Part shown: positions 44,760-53,520 of the stretch, piece after piece | Numbering within the stretch: position 1 is the stretch's first letter | Layout: each line of letters begins with the position of its first letter | NCBI GenBank assembly: GCA_013298215.1 | Contig: JAAFKE010000001.1 | Coordinates: 212,950 to 276,949, forward strand | DNA: 64,000 nucleotides | Origin: Cytophagales bacterium | GTDB taxonomy: Bacteria; Bacteroidota; Bacteroidia; Cytophagales; Spirosomataceae | Direction of reading: 5' to 3' | Program-made: the position numbers and the translations under genes | The notes under the pieces: generated by a model | Told to the model about the DNA's origin: nothing | The model's database searches: none | What the model saw: the letters and a program-made list of their open reading frames with translations, nothing else

Positions 44760-45071
44760 ATGGCTATCAACCCATCAATCGTAACCCGCGACACCGACAT
44801 TATGGCCGTCAGAACGGGAAACCTATACGAAGCAGTTTCGATTGTTTCGACGCGCGCCCGCCAGCTGGCCACCAAAACAAAGGAGGAACTCAATAATAAA
44901 CTGGCTGAGTTTGCTTCGGGAGTAGACAACTTAGAAGAAGTTTTTGAAAACCGCGAGCAGATCGAAATCTCTAAATACTACGAGCGCCAGCCCAAACCAG
45001 CGTCGGTGGCGTTAGACGAGTTTTTTGAAGACAAGCTATTCTACCACTACCCAGTAGAAGAACCGCAGTAG
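44760..45071 (+). CDS. rpoZ: DNA-directed RNA polymerase omega subunit, Bacteroidota form
   Basis: 103-aa RNA polymerase subunit that stabilises the beta' subunit. The RpoZ fold shows as VTRDTDIMAVRTGNLYEAVSIVSTRARQLATK, then EELNNKLAEF. The C-terminal tail (EISKYYERQPKPASVALDEFFEDKLFYHYP) is typical of the phylum. Its place between bamD and coaBC is the usual one. A terminator hairpin follows it. Confidence 0.93.
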   Translation: MAINPSIVTRDTDIMAVRTGNLYEAVSIVSTRARQLATKTKEELNNKLAEFASGVDNLEEVFENREQIEISKYYERQPKPASVALDEFFEDKLFYHYPVEEPQ

Positions 45072-45100
45072 ATCGGTAGCAACACGACCCAAATGTAGGC

Positions 45101-45155
45101 CATGACCAGTACTTTCGTTTATTTAGCGACGAATACTGGTCATGGTGCTTTTTAT
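45101..45155 (+). terminator. Terminator between rpoZ and coaBC
   Basis: 11-bp perfect stem catgaccagta (45101-45111) and complement (45134-45144), then gtgctttttattt. The 22-nt loop is long, so it may be partial termination only. Confidence 0.65.
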
Positions 45156-45166
45156 TTATACCCAAA

Positions 45167-46366
45167 ATGCTGGTAAATAAAAAAATAATCGTCGGAGTGT
45201 CGGGCAGTATTGCGGCCTACAAGTCCGCGCTGCTGGTTCGTTTGCTCATAAAAGCAGGGGCTGAGGTGCAAGTTGTGATGACAGACGCCGCCCGAAACTT
45301 TATTACTCCGCTCACGCTGGCTACCCTTTCTAAACGCCCCGCCGTTTGGGAGTTCGTGAAAAACCAAGCGGGCGAATGGAACAACCACGTGGAACTGGGC
45401 CTCTGGGCGGATGCCATTGTGGTGGCCCCCGCCACCGCGCACACGCTCTCGAAATGCGCCAACGGTACTTGCGACGACCTGCTAACGGCCACGTATCTGT
45501 CGGCGCGGTGCCCCGTTTTTTTTGCGCCAGCCATGGACCTCGATATGTACTGCCACGGCTCAACGTTGGAGAACCTCGATAAACTTCAACGATTTGGTAA
45601 TCAGATCATTAAACCAAACTTTGGCGAGTTGGCCAGCGGCTTGGTGGGCGATGGCCGCATGGCAGAACCCGACGAAATAGTTGCGCAATTAGACCTGTAT
45701 TTTGCCCCCACTCCCACGCTGATCGGAACGAACGTGCTCATTACTGCTGGGCCAACGCAGGAATCGATCGACCCAGTGCGCTACGTTAGCAACCATTCGT
45801 CGGGCAAGATGGGCTACGCCATTGCGGAGGCATTTGCCGCAGCGGGGGCGCACGTAACGCTGGTGAGCGGGCCAACGGCACTGCCCAAACCAGCGCAAAA
45901 CGTTGCATTTATTGGGGTTACGACGGCGCAGGAAATGTTTGAGGCCACCGCCGCGCACTTCGAAAACGCCCACGTGGTTATATTTGCCGCCGCCGTGGCC
46001 GACTATACCCCGAGGGTGGTGGCAACCCAAAAAATCAAGAAAAAAGAGGGCAGTTTCAGCGTGGAGCTCGTAAAAACCATTGACATAGCCGCCACGCTCG
46101 GAGCCAAAAAGAAAGCGGGGCAGCTGCTGGTTGGATTCGCGTTAGAGACTGATAACGAGCTCATTAACGCCAAAGATAAACTCCTCCGAAAACACTTTGA
46201 TCTAATCGTACTGAACTCGATGCAAGACAAAGGTGCGGGCTTTGCACACGATACCAACAAAATTACCGTTATTGATCGTGCTGGCAATACGAAAACATTT
46301 GCCCTCAAAACCAAAGCCGAAGTGGCAAAGGATATTCTGGAACTGGTGGTTCAAAAAATAATGTAG
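45167..46366 (+). CDS. coaBC: Bifunctional phosphopantothenoylcysteine decarboxylase / phosphopantothenate-cysteine ligase
   Basis: 399-aa flavoprotein for two consecutive steps of coenzyme A synthesis. The N-terminal CoaC half (1-190) has VSGSIAAYKSALLVRLL, the catalytic His in NHVELGLWADAIVVAPATAHTLSKCANG, PAMDLDMY, and the Cys-containing substrate flap (GELASGLVGDGRMAEP). The CoaB half shows NVLITAGPTQESIDPVRYVSNHSSGKMG and KIKKKEGSF. Followed one base later by porD, so the two genes are translationally linked. Confidence 0.96.
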   Translation: MLVNKKIIVGVSGSIAAYKSALLVRLLIKAGAEVQVVMTDAARNFITPLTLATLSKRPAVWEFVKNQAGEWNNHVELGLWADAIVVAPATAHTLSKCANGTCDDLLTATYLSARCPVFFAPAMDLDMYCHGSTLENLDKLQRFGNQIIKPNFGELASGLVGDGRMAEPDEIVAQLDLYFAPTPTLIGTNVLITAGPTQESIDPVRYVSNHSSGKMGYAIAEAFAAAGAHVTLVSGPTALPKPAQNVAFIGVTTAQEMFEATAAHFENAHVVIFAAAVADYTPRVVATQKIKKKEGSFSVELVKTIDIAATLGAKKKAGQLLVGFALETDNELINAKDKLLRKHFDLIVLNSMQDKGAGFAHDTNKITVIDRAGNTKTFALKTKAEVAKDILELVVQKIM

Positions 46367-46367
46367 C

Positions 46368-47273
46368 ATGAAAGGGATTCTGATTTTATTGACCGTAGTT
46401 GGCCTGCTTCAAAGCGTGTACGCGCAAGAACTAAACTGCACGGTGACGCTCAACACAGAGCAGCTTTTTTCGCAGCAAACCACCGATCAGCAAAATTTGA
46501 GCCAGCTAAAAACCGCTATCAACGATTTTATAAACAACAAACGCTGGACGAACGACCAGTATAGCACCGAGGAACGCATTAATTGCAAACTGACAATAAA
46601 CCTGCTGCGGTCGGTGGCGCAGGGGGTATACGAGGGCAACGCCCAGCTGATTGTGACGCGCCCCGTTTTTGGCTCAACCTACGAGACAATTTCTTTCAGT
46701 TTTGTGGACCGCAACTTTAATTTTACCTACCTGCCGAGCAACCCAATGTACTTCAACGAGAACAACTTCACCGACGAGCTCACGTCTATGTTGGCTTTTT
46801 ATGCGTACATCGTTCTGGCGGTAGATTACGATACTTTCAGCAAACAAGGGGGAAATAATTACGTGCAGCGGGCGTTTAACTTGGCCAATTTAGCCCAAAA
46901 TGGCTCGGGGTCAATTGGTTGGCGCAACGGTACGGACATCAGAAACCGCTACTGGCTCGTCGAAAACCTGATGAATACCCAACTCCTACCCTTCCGCGAC
47001 GGGATGTATACCTACCACCGTCTGGCCTTAGACAACATCGGCGAAAACCCCGCGCAGTCGCGCAAACAAATTATGGATGTGCTCAAAATGGTTCAGCAGG
47101 TGAGCATTTTGAGGCCAAACGCGGTGCTGGTCAATTCGTTTTTTGATGCCAAAGGCGAAGAACTTTTCAAGATACTGTCGGAGGCCACCCGCGAAGAAAA
47201 AACCCGCGCTTTTGCCATACTGTCGCAGTTAGACCCCACCCAAACTGAGCTCTACCGAAAGTTAGTTCGTTGA
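46368..47273 (+). CDS. porD: Type IX secretion system protein PorD (DUF4835)
   Basis: 301-aa exported protein. Signal peptide ends at SVYA with Gln at +1. DUF4835 features: ELNCTVTLNTEQLF-, LKTAINDFINNKRWTNDQYS, EERINCKLTINL, the YFNENNFTDELTSMLAFYAYIVLAVDYD core and FDAKGEELFKIL. In P. gingivalis the relative is needed for T9SS. Overlaps nothing but lies 1 bp after coaBC. Its stop is 3 bp from the stop of the convergent helicase gene. Name is by family; direct T9SS function in this organism is inferred from the T9SS cargo proteins nearby. Confidence 0.88.
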   Translation: MKGILILLTVVGLLQSVYAQELNCTVTLNTEQLFSQQTTDQQNLSQLKTAINDFINNKRWTNDQYSTEERINCKLTINLLRSVAQGVYEGNAQLIVTRPVFGSTYETISFSFVDRNFNFTYLPSNPMYFNENNFTDELTSMLAFYAYIVLAVDYDTFSKQGGNNYVQRAFNLANLAQNGSGSIGWRNGTDIRNRYWLVENLMNTQLLPFRDGMYTYHRLALDNIGENPAQSRKQIMDVLKMVQQVSILRPNAVLVNSFFDAKGEELFKILSEATREEKTRAFAILSQLDPTQTELYRKLVR

Positions 47274-47276
47274 TTA

Positions 47277-50200
47277 TCAGGCCTTCTCAACCCTGTTTTC
47301 TTCCAAATATACCAACATAGCTTCTACGTTTTGGTAGCCCATTTGGCGGTATAGATTGGCGTAGCGTCTGATCTGCCGCTTGTGGTCGTCTTTGGGTGCA
47401 CCCGTTTTGTAGTCTAATATCACCACGCGGTCGTGGGCAACAACCACGCGGTCGGCCCTAAAAATTTCGATTTCGGGGTCAGAAACAAGGATATCTTTTT
47501 CGTTGTACACCGTCACGTCTTCGTCGAAAAGCCCCCGCAATTCGGGCATCCGGATCACGCCTTCGATGCTTTCGCGGAGCGATTCTCGTTCGTTGGCCTC
47601 AATAATGCCGTCGCTCAGAAGTTTGGTGAGTGCCTTATCTACGTCTTTGTACGATTTTATTTCGGCAAAGGCGTAGTGAACTTTGTTGCCCAAATCTTTC
47701 TTTTGCTCAAACGTTTCCACGTCAAAAACCCGCTCTGCCAACCGTCTTAGATGCAGCTTTTGAGACCGATCGGCCGAAATTACGCGCGGTATTTTCAAAA
47801 CATTGGCCGCATTGGCGGGGCTACTGCTGGGTTTCAGCAAGCCACTTCCTTGGCAAATTGTGTATCGATTACCGCCCTCCTGCCAAACGTTTTTGTGGTC
47901 TAAGTACGCATGGATCAAGTAAGCAACGCTTTTTTTGTAACTGCCGTGCGAGAAATTTTTCTCCTGCGCCAAAATATACAGCTGCTGCGTGGGACGCGTG
48001 AGGGCCACATAGAGTAGATTTAGGTTTTCGATGAACGTTTTTTCGAGTTCGCTGGTGTACTGAGCGGCCAAAGTAGTTTTATCTAAATGGCTGCCCGTTT
48101 TGACCGACGCGGCTTTGAGTCCGTGGTTGGGTTCGGCCAAATCTGCCCACAAACTCGAGCCTTTTGGGGGCGCAAACGACCAATCGGCAAACGGAATGAT
48201 GACAACGGGATACTCCAAGCCCTTCGATTTGTGGATGGTTTGTACCGTGATGGCGTCGGCACGGGAGGGTGCGGCTATAGAAACAGTGGTTTGCTTGACA
48301 TGCCAGTCGTCCAAAAAATCGCTGAGGTGGTTGGTATTTCGGTTGGTAAAAGTAAGAACAACGTCGAGGAATCGGAACAAAAAGTCCTTTTCTTGGGCAA
48401 AATCAAAGAGGCAAAAAATGGTTATGAGGCGTTCGCACAGCTCGTACACGTTGAGTTGCAACAATTTAAAGGGATCAATATCAATGCGTTGGCCGTTAAT
48501 TTCTTGCAGGTTGAGGTGTTGGTAAAAAACCTGCACGTCGTGGGCTTCGGCGGCAGCTTTAATTTGGGCGTTCAGCACGCCGTTGGGCGACTGTTTTTTT
48601 ATGATTCGATGAAATAAGTAGAGGGCTTCGTATTTGGCCAATCTATCTTCGGGCGACCGTAGCACGCGCATGAACGACACCAGCAAATTGACTGATTCGG
48701 AAAACTGCAACGACAGCGAATCTTCGGAAATGAGCGGATACCCTTTTTCTTTTAATACGTTGGCAATGGCCTTGGCTTGGCTTCTTTTTCGGCACAAAAC
48801 GGCAACATCTCCAAACTCAAAGCCCTGCTCCACGGCCAGCTCTACCATTTTAACGGCCTCGGCTACCATTTGTTGCTGGTTTTCGTCTTTGAGGTTGGGC
48901 AAAAAATTGACTTGTACGTGGCCGCCCGTTGGCGCGCTCGCGGGAATTTGCTGGGCGAAATTATCGTCGAAAACAGCTTCTACCCCAGGATAATTTTCCC
49001 TGAATTGTTCCGAAACAAACGTAAAAAGCTCATTATTAAAGGCAATAATCTCGGCCGCCGACCGCCGATTGGTGTTGAGCGCGGCAGGAACAAGGTGCTG
49101 GCCAACCGCCACGAGCCGTTCCATGTTCCAGACGCTGTCCGAAAACGACGCGCTAATGCCCCCGAGTTGCCTTTTGTGGAGCGACACAATCTGCTGCATG
49201 TCTCCACCGCGCCACCGATAAATGGCCTGCTTGGCATCGCCAACGGCCATGTTAAAGTTTTCCATGGCCAACGAATTATCGATGAGCGGCAGCAAATTGG
49301 CCAATTGCAGGCGCGAGGTATCCTGAAATTCGTCGATCAGAATATGGTTGTATTTTTCGCCCATGCGTTCATAGATAAACGGAACGGGCTCTTCGCTCAC
49401 AATTTTAAGAATCTGGCGGTTGAAATCAGAGATATGGACGCGGTTGTTTTCGCGGAGCAGCGCGTCGAACTCTTTTTTGATCTGAGCCAGCAACGAAATA
49501 TTGAAAATGCTCGGAATAATGGCCTCGTTGAGGTTATAACGCAGCAGATTTTTTTTGCGGATGTTCTCAATTTGCTCGTAGTACTCAATCAGTTGCGTTT
49601 TTATGGATTCGATCTGCACCTGAACCGAAACTGGCGCTTTTTTTGTCCACCAGTTGTCGTTTTCAAACGCATTGAGCATTTGCGTACCTGGCTCATTCAT
49701 AATCGCAGATTCGTGGAGCTTGTAGCTAAAAAATTTGAACGCCGCCCCGTTGCTAAACGAATTTTGCTCAAGGCCCGCGTCTGCTATCACGCCGAGGGCA
49801 TCTTTTGCCAACGCCCCAATTTGGGTTTTAATGTCTCTGTTGAACGCATTCAACTCGGCCCTGATCCGCACAAAATCGGCTGCTTCCAAGCCGTCCGTTT
49901 TACGGATCACTTCGTAATGCTGCTCATTGAGTAAATCTCGGGCAAACTCGGCCAGTTTTTGGGGTATTTTCGTCCAGCCACTTCCCTCTTCTGCCTCTTC
50001 TTGGTAGTAGTTTTCCAACACTTCGGTGAGCTGCTGATGCTGCTCATTGCCCACCCGCTCCAGCAGTTTATCCACGGCAGTTTGGAGCATTTCGGTGTTG
50101 AGTTCAACCTCAAAAGCAAAGGGCAAGTTGAGTTCGTCGGTGAAAGCACTCACAATTTTTTGCACAAAGCTGTCGATGGTCATCACCGCAAAGTCCGAAT

Positions 50201-50594
50201 AATCGTGAATGATATACGCGAACGCTTTTTTGGCACGCCAGCTCAGTTCCAACACGTGCGCGTCGAAATTGTCGGGATCGTTCGGATACAACTCCAACAC
50301 AACATCCCGCATCAAAAAGGGCACTTCGGGCGGTGCTTCTCCCCTGTCGGTGGCGGCTCGGCGTTGGGCCACAATCTCCGAAAACGCCAGCAGCGAATCC
50401 GTGATTCGCTGCTTCATTTCGTGGGTAGCGGCCTTGGTGAAAGTAACCGCCAAAATACGCTTAAAATAAAACGCACTAAACGACGGCTCGCCGCTGGTGG
50501 CGTTGGGATGGTTGCCGAGGGCAAGTTTGAGGTACTCTTTGGTGAGCGTGTAGGTTTTGCCCGACCCCGCCGACGAACTGTATATTTTAAACAT
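47277..50594 (-). CDS. UvrD/RecB-like helicase-nuclease (AddA type)
   Basis: 1105-aa enzyme for double-strand break processing. The N-terminal superfamily 1 helicase has Walker A SAGSGKTYTLT at 7-17, Walker B with DEFQDTSRLQ, motif III QAIYRWRGG, an ITVQTIHKSKGLEYPVVIIP motif V and VALTRPTQQLYIL motif VI. The C-terminal PD-(D/E)XK nuclease is intact: RADRVVV, LDYKTG and QIRRYANLYR. This layout matches AddA of the AddAB complex; the partner AddB is not in the window. It lies 24 bp behind the M42 peptidase gene, so likely co-transcribed. Confidence 0.9.
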   Translation of the reverse strand: MFKIYSSSAGSGKTYTLTKEYLKLALGNHPNATSGEPSFSAFYFKRILAVTFTKAATHEMKQRITDSLLAFSEIVAQRRAATDRGEAPPEVPFLMRDVVLELYPNDPDNFDAHVLELSWRAKKAFAYIIHDYSDFAVMTIDSFVQKIVSAFTDELNLPFAFEVELNTEMLQTAVDKLLERVGNEQHQQLTEVLENYYQEEAEEGSGWTKIPQKLAEFARDLLNEQHYEVIRKTDGLEAADFVRIRAELNAFNRDIKTQIGALAKDALGVIADAGLEQNSFSNGAAFKFFSYKLHESAIMNEPGTQMLNAFENDNWWTKKAPVSVQVQIESIKTQLIEYYEQIENIRKKNLLRYNLNEAIIPSIFNISLLAQIKKEFDALLRENNRVHISDFNRQILKIVSEEPVPFIYERMGEKYNHILIDEFQDTSRLQLANLLPLIDNSLAMENFNMAVGDAKQAIYRWRGGDMQQIVSLHKRQLGGISASFSDSVWNMERLVAVGQHLVPAALNTNRRSAAEIIAFNNELFTFVSEQFRENYPGVEAVFDDNFAQQIPASAPTGGHVQVNFLPNLKDENQQQMVAEAVKMVELAVEQGFEFGDVAVLCRKRSQAKAIANVLKEKGYPLISEDSLSLQFSESVNLLVSFMRVLRSPEDRLAKYEALYLFHRIIKKQSPNGVLNAQIKAAAEAHDVQVFYQHLNLQEINGQRIDIDPFKLLQLNVYELCERLITIFCLFDFAQEKDFLFRFLDVVLTFTNRNTNHLSDFLDDWHVKQTTVSIAAPSRADAITVQTIHKSKGLEYPVVIIPFADWSFAPPKGSSLWADLAEPNHGLKAASVKTGSHLDKTTLAAQYTSELEKTFIENLNLLYVALTRPTQQLYILAQEKNFSHGSYKKSVAYLIHAYLDHKNVWQEGGNRYTICQGSGLLKPSSSPANAANVLKIPRVISADRSQKLHLRRLAERVFDVETFEQKKDLGNKVHYAFAEIKSYKDVDKALTKLLSDGIIEANERESLRESIEGVIRMPELRGLFDEDVTVYNEKDILVSDPEIEIFRADRVVVAHDRVVILDYKTGAPKDDHKRQIRRYANLYRQMGYQNVEAMLVYLEENRVEKA

Positions 50595-50618
50595 ATTGGC
50601 GCAGATACCCGCTTTAAG

Positions 50619-51689
50619 TTACTTCAAATACCGAAAATCTTCGTTTCCTTTTAGTTGCAACAGCGTTTGGTACATGAGCTTTATGACCTGCTGCACGTCT
50701 CCTTTGTGGACTGTCTCCACGGTGGTGTGCATATATTTGAGCGGCAACGAGATCAATGCCGATGCCACCCCCTCGGCGGCATACGCAAAAGCATCGGTGT
50801 CGGTGCCAGTAGAACGGCTCACGGCCTGCCGCTGAAACGCAATTTGGTTTTTTTCGGCTACGCCAATCAGCATATCGAGCACATTGTTTTGCACCGCTGG
50901 GCCGTAGCAAAGCACGGGGCCTTGGCCACATTTTAGGTCGCCCTGCTCTTTTTTGTCGTACTTGGGCGAGTGCGTATCGTGGGTCACGTCGGTGCAAATA
51001 GCCAAATCGGGGCGCAGGCGGCGCGCAATCATCTCCGCCCCGCGCAGCCCAATTTCTTCCTGCACGGCATTCACCACGTAGAGTGTAAAGGGTAGTTTAA
51101 TGTCGTTTTCTTTGAGCAACCGGGCCACCTCCGCAATCATGAAGCCGCCCATTCGGTTGTCTAAGGCACGCCCCACAAAGTAGCGATCGTTCATTTCGGT
51201 GAGGCCGTCCACGAAGGTGCAAACCGTACCAACGTGCACGCCCATTTCTTCAACTTCTTTTTTATTGGCCGCGCCAATGTCAATAAACAAGTCGGTCACT
51301 TTGGGCACCGTGTCCTTCGCCAGGTCGCGCACATGAATGGCTGGCCACCCGAAAACGCCCTGCAACATTCCTTTTTTGGTGTGCAAGTTCACCCGCATCG
51401 ACGGCGCAATGAGGGCATCCGAACCGCCGTTTCGGCGCACGTAGATGTAACCTTCGTCAGAAATATAATTGACGAACCACGAAATCTCGTCCGAGTGCGC
51501 CTCAATTACCACCTTATAGTCCATGCCTGGGTTTATAACGCCCACGGCCGTGCCATACACGTCAATAATGGTTTCGTCGATGTAGGGTTTTAGGTAGTCC
51601 AGCCAAATTTGCTGGCCCGACGACTCGAAACCAGTTGGTGAGGCATTGTTCAGATACTTGTAGAGAAACTCGGTGCTTTGTTGGTTCAT
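50619..51689 (-). CDS. M42 family aminopeptidase
   Basis: 356-aa cytosolic di-zinc aminopeptidase (glutamyl aminopeptidase / tetrahedral aminopeptidase family) that trims peptides. Start at 51689 gives MNQQSTEFLYKYLNNASPTGFE, the canonical N-terminus; the 16 in-frame codons upstream are not coding. Metal and catalytic residues are visible: EAHSDEISW (His), GRALDNRMGG (bridging Asp), AVQEEIGLRGA (catalytic Glu and zinc Glu), CTDVTHD (Asp) and KYMHTTVETV (His). It probably forms a self-assembled dodecamer, as the family does. First gene of a likely two-gene unit with the helicase. Confidence 0.93.
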   Translation of the reverse strand: MNQQSTEFLYKYLNNASPTGFESSGQQIWLDYLKPYIDETIIDVYGTAVGVINPGMDYKVVIEAHSDEISWFVNYISDEGYIYVRRNGGSDALIAPSMRVNLHTKKGMLQGVFGWPAIHVRDLAKDTVPKVTDLFIDIGAANKKEVEEMGVHVGTVCTFVDGLTEMNDRYFVGRALDNRMGGFMIAEVARLLKENDIKLPFTLYVVNAVQEEIGLRGAEMIARRLRPDLAICTDVTHDTHSPKYDKKEQGDLKCGQGPVLCYGPAVQNNVLDMLIGVAEKNQIAFQRQAVSRSTGTDTDAFAYAAEGVASALISLPLKYMHTTVETVHKGDVQQVIKLMYQTLLQLKGNEDFRYLK

Positions 51690-51740
51690 AGATAATTTAT
51701 TTTTTGTAGTGATGTAACGTAAGTAATGATGTTGCATTTT

Positions 51741-51759
51741 GACGGGGCCACCCGCGCGG
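51741..51759 (+). repeat. Left arm of a 19-bp GC-rich inverted repeat
   Basis: gacggggccacccgcgcgg. Its reverse complement recurs at 52124-52142 with one difference that would still pair as G-U in RNA. It lies 52 bp upstream of the M42 peptidase start. Of the gene-free tract 51690-52370, only this pair stands out; the rest is AT-rich, and I see no gene I can support in it. Confidence 0.75.
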
Positions 51760-52123
51760 CAAACGAATTATTTAATAAGTATTTGATAGCTAAACAGTTA
51801 CAAAATAAAAATGCCAGTTATTTATTTGCGTGTAAGTACTGGGACACAAAAAGTTGGCAAATATCCGTGGCACAATTTGGTGTAAATATTTAATAAAAAA
51901 CACTTAGTAGCACGAATAAAGTTCGATCAAATTTGTCTCGTCAAGTAAAGAAACAAAATAAAACAGCCATTTAAAAACCTACAACTGTCTGATAAGGAGT
52001 GAGTTTTGTATTATTTAATTATTATTCTTGGTTCGTCTTTCTACTTAGGAACGTGAAATAAATAAGTGGCTGGATTTTTAAACATAAATAGCTAATTGTC
52101 AAGCATTATTCAACACTCAAGCA

Positions 52124-52142
52124 CCGCGCGGGCGGCCCCGTC
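52124..52142 (+). repeat. Right arm of the 19-bp GC-rich inverted repeat
   Basis: ccgcgcgggcggccccgtc, matching the complement of 51741-51759 in 18 of 19 positions. The arms bracket 364 bp of AT-rich DNA. No direct repeat is seen immediately outside the arms. Confidence 0.75.
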
Positions 52143-52370
52143 TACAATTCAAAACTCATTCCTTACTTGTGTTTGATTGATATATTTTTAAACTCATTTT
52201 CGACAAAATAATCCTCAACTACCTCAGCCAAACTTCGCAACCAACGTTGTCGCTTTCAGAGACCGTATATTCCAATATTTTTGAGATTATGCTGGTAGTA
52301 CCATTGGGGTGATTATCCCTAATTGGGCCCGTAAGCACATGCCAGTCAGCAACTTATGCTCGATTAAGTG

Positions 52371-53465
52371 CTAAACAGTTGGCACAACCACCGTTCTCTT
52401 TTGTCGGTAAGTTTCTATTTTTTGGAGTAGGAATCGGTCCAGCAAAACCGATAGTACCACCGTAAGTACCAATACAAATAGCAGGCTGTTGAGTTGCCAA
52501 CGGGCGTTGAGGTACAAAACCAGCCCGTGAAGAAGGTATATGGGGTACGAAAGTTCGCCGATCTGCCGATCTAAGTTATTTTTGGCCGTGAATCGAAAAA
52601 CAAAAGGCAGCAACCCCACAAAGCACCCAATGTAGCTGGCGTGCAGAATAGATTGCAACATCGCTACGTTGGTTATGGAGGCAAAAATACTCGAGTAGCC
52701 AATTGTAAAGAGAATAATGGTGGCGAAGCTAACTTGCAAAAAAAGCCTGTTTACTTTCCACTTTTTTTGGATTAAGTACACTTTATAACAGATGCTACCG
52801 AGCAAAAAGTAGGCCATTTCGAGCGGGAAAAACCGATTTGTCCACGGCGCGTATTTCATGCCCAAAACCGAATAAATGACAAATCTCAGGGCGAGCGATG
52901 CCAGCAAGAAAAGCAACAGATACCCCATTTTTTTTCTCACGATAAAAGGCGCAACGAGATAAAATAGAATTTCAATGCCGATCGTCCAGGCTTGCCCAAT
53001 GAGCATAAACGAACTGACCACTGGTTGGGTTTGGGAGGTAGTTTTGGTAAAATAAAGTGCGCCACTCTGCGCGTCCAAACCCAAAAACTGCGACACGTCT
53101 TGGCCAATAATGAGCAGATTGGCCCCAACCACGTACAACCAGGTACCAACGCTAAAATTTGATGAATACGCACCGATGCCTTCCAACGGATTTGGGTAAC
53201 TAAACCAAAACGTATCGGTAGCAAAAACCGCCACCGAACCCAGCAGCACGGCCAAGTAGAGCGGATAAAGCCTCAGCAAACGGTTACTGATGTACAGAGC
53301 GTAACTGCCACGCAGGTATTTTTCGTTGAGAATCAGCGACATATAAAAGCCCGAGACCACATAAAAAGCCTGCACCGCCATGCCACCGCCCACCATGAGG
53401 GTAGGTTGGCCACCAAAATGGAACAGTACGACCGAAATTGCCAATAAAAAACGTAAAACGCCCAT
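52371..53465 (-). CDS. Acyltransferase 3 family membrane protein (OafA/NolL type)
   Basis: 364-aa inner-membrane protein with about ten hydrophobic helices. Start at 53465 gives MGVLRFLLAISVVLFHFGG, the family's opening with the conserved His in the first helix; the frame upstream is an antisense-like extension overlapping the MFS gene. The loop GMAVQAFYVVSGFYMSLIL is the standard second motif with its F-x-ISGF-type pattern, and SNRLLRLYPLYLAVL follows. A late GELSYPIYLLHG motif also fits. Such proteins O-acylate surface polysaccharides or other glycans. It is AT-richer than its neighbours, possibly acquired. Likely in an operon behind the MFS transporter. Confidence 0.85.
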   Translation of the reverse strand: MGVLRFLLAISVVLFHFGGQPTLMVGGGMAVQAFYVVSGFYMSLILNEKYLRGSYALYISNRLLRLYPLYLAVLLGSVAVFATDTFWFSYPNPLEGIGAYSSNFSVGTWLYVVGANLLIIGQDVSQFLGLDAQSGALYFTKTTSQTQPVVSSFMLIGQAWTIGIEILFYLVAPFIVRKKMGYLLLFLLASLALRFVIYSVLGMKYAPWTNRFFPLEMAYFLLGSICYKVYLIQKKWKVNRLFLQVSFATIILFTIGYSSIFASITNVAMLQSILHASYIGCFVGLLPFVFRFTAKNNLDRQIGELSYPIYLLHGLVLYLNARWQLNSLLFVLVLTVVLSVLLDRFLLQKIETYRQKRTVVVPTV

Positions 53466-53520
53466 TTGAAAACTGTGTAGGATTGATTTTGAACTGACAA
53501 CAAAAAGCACCTTGCCTCCC

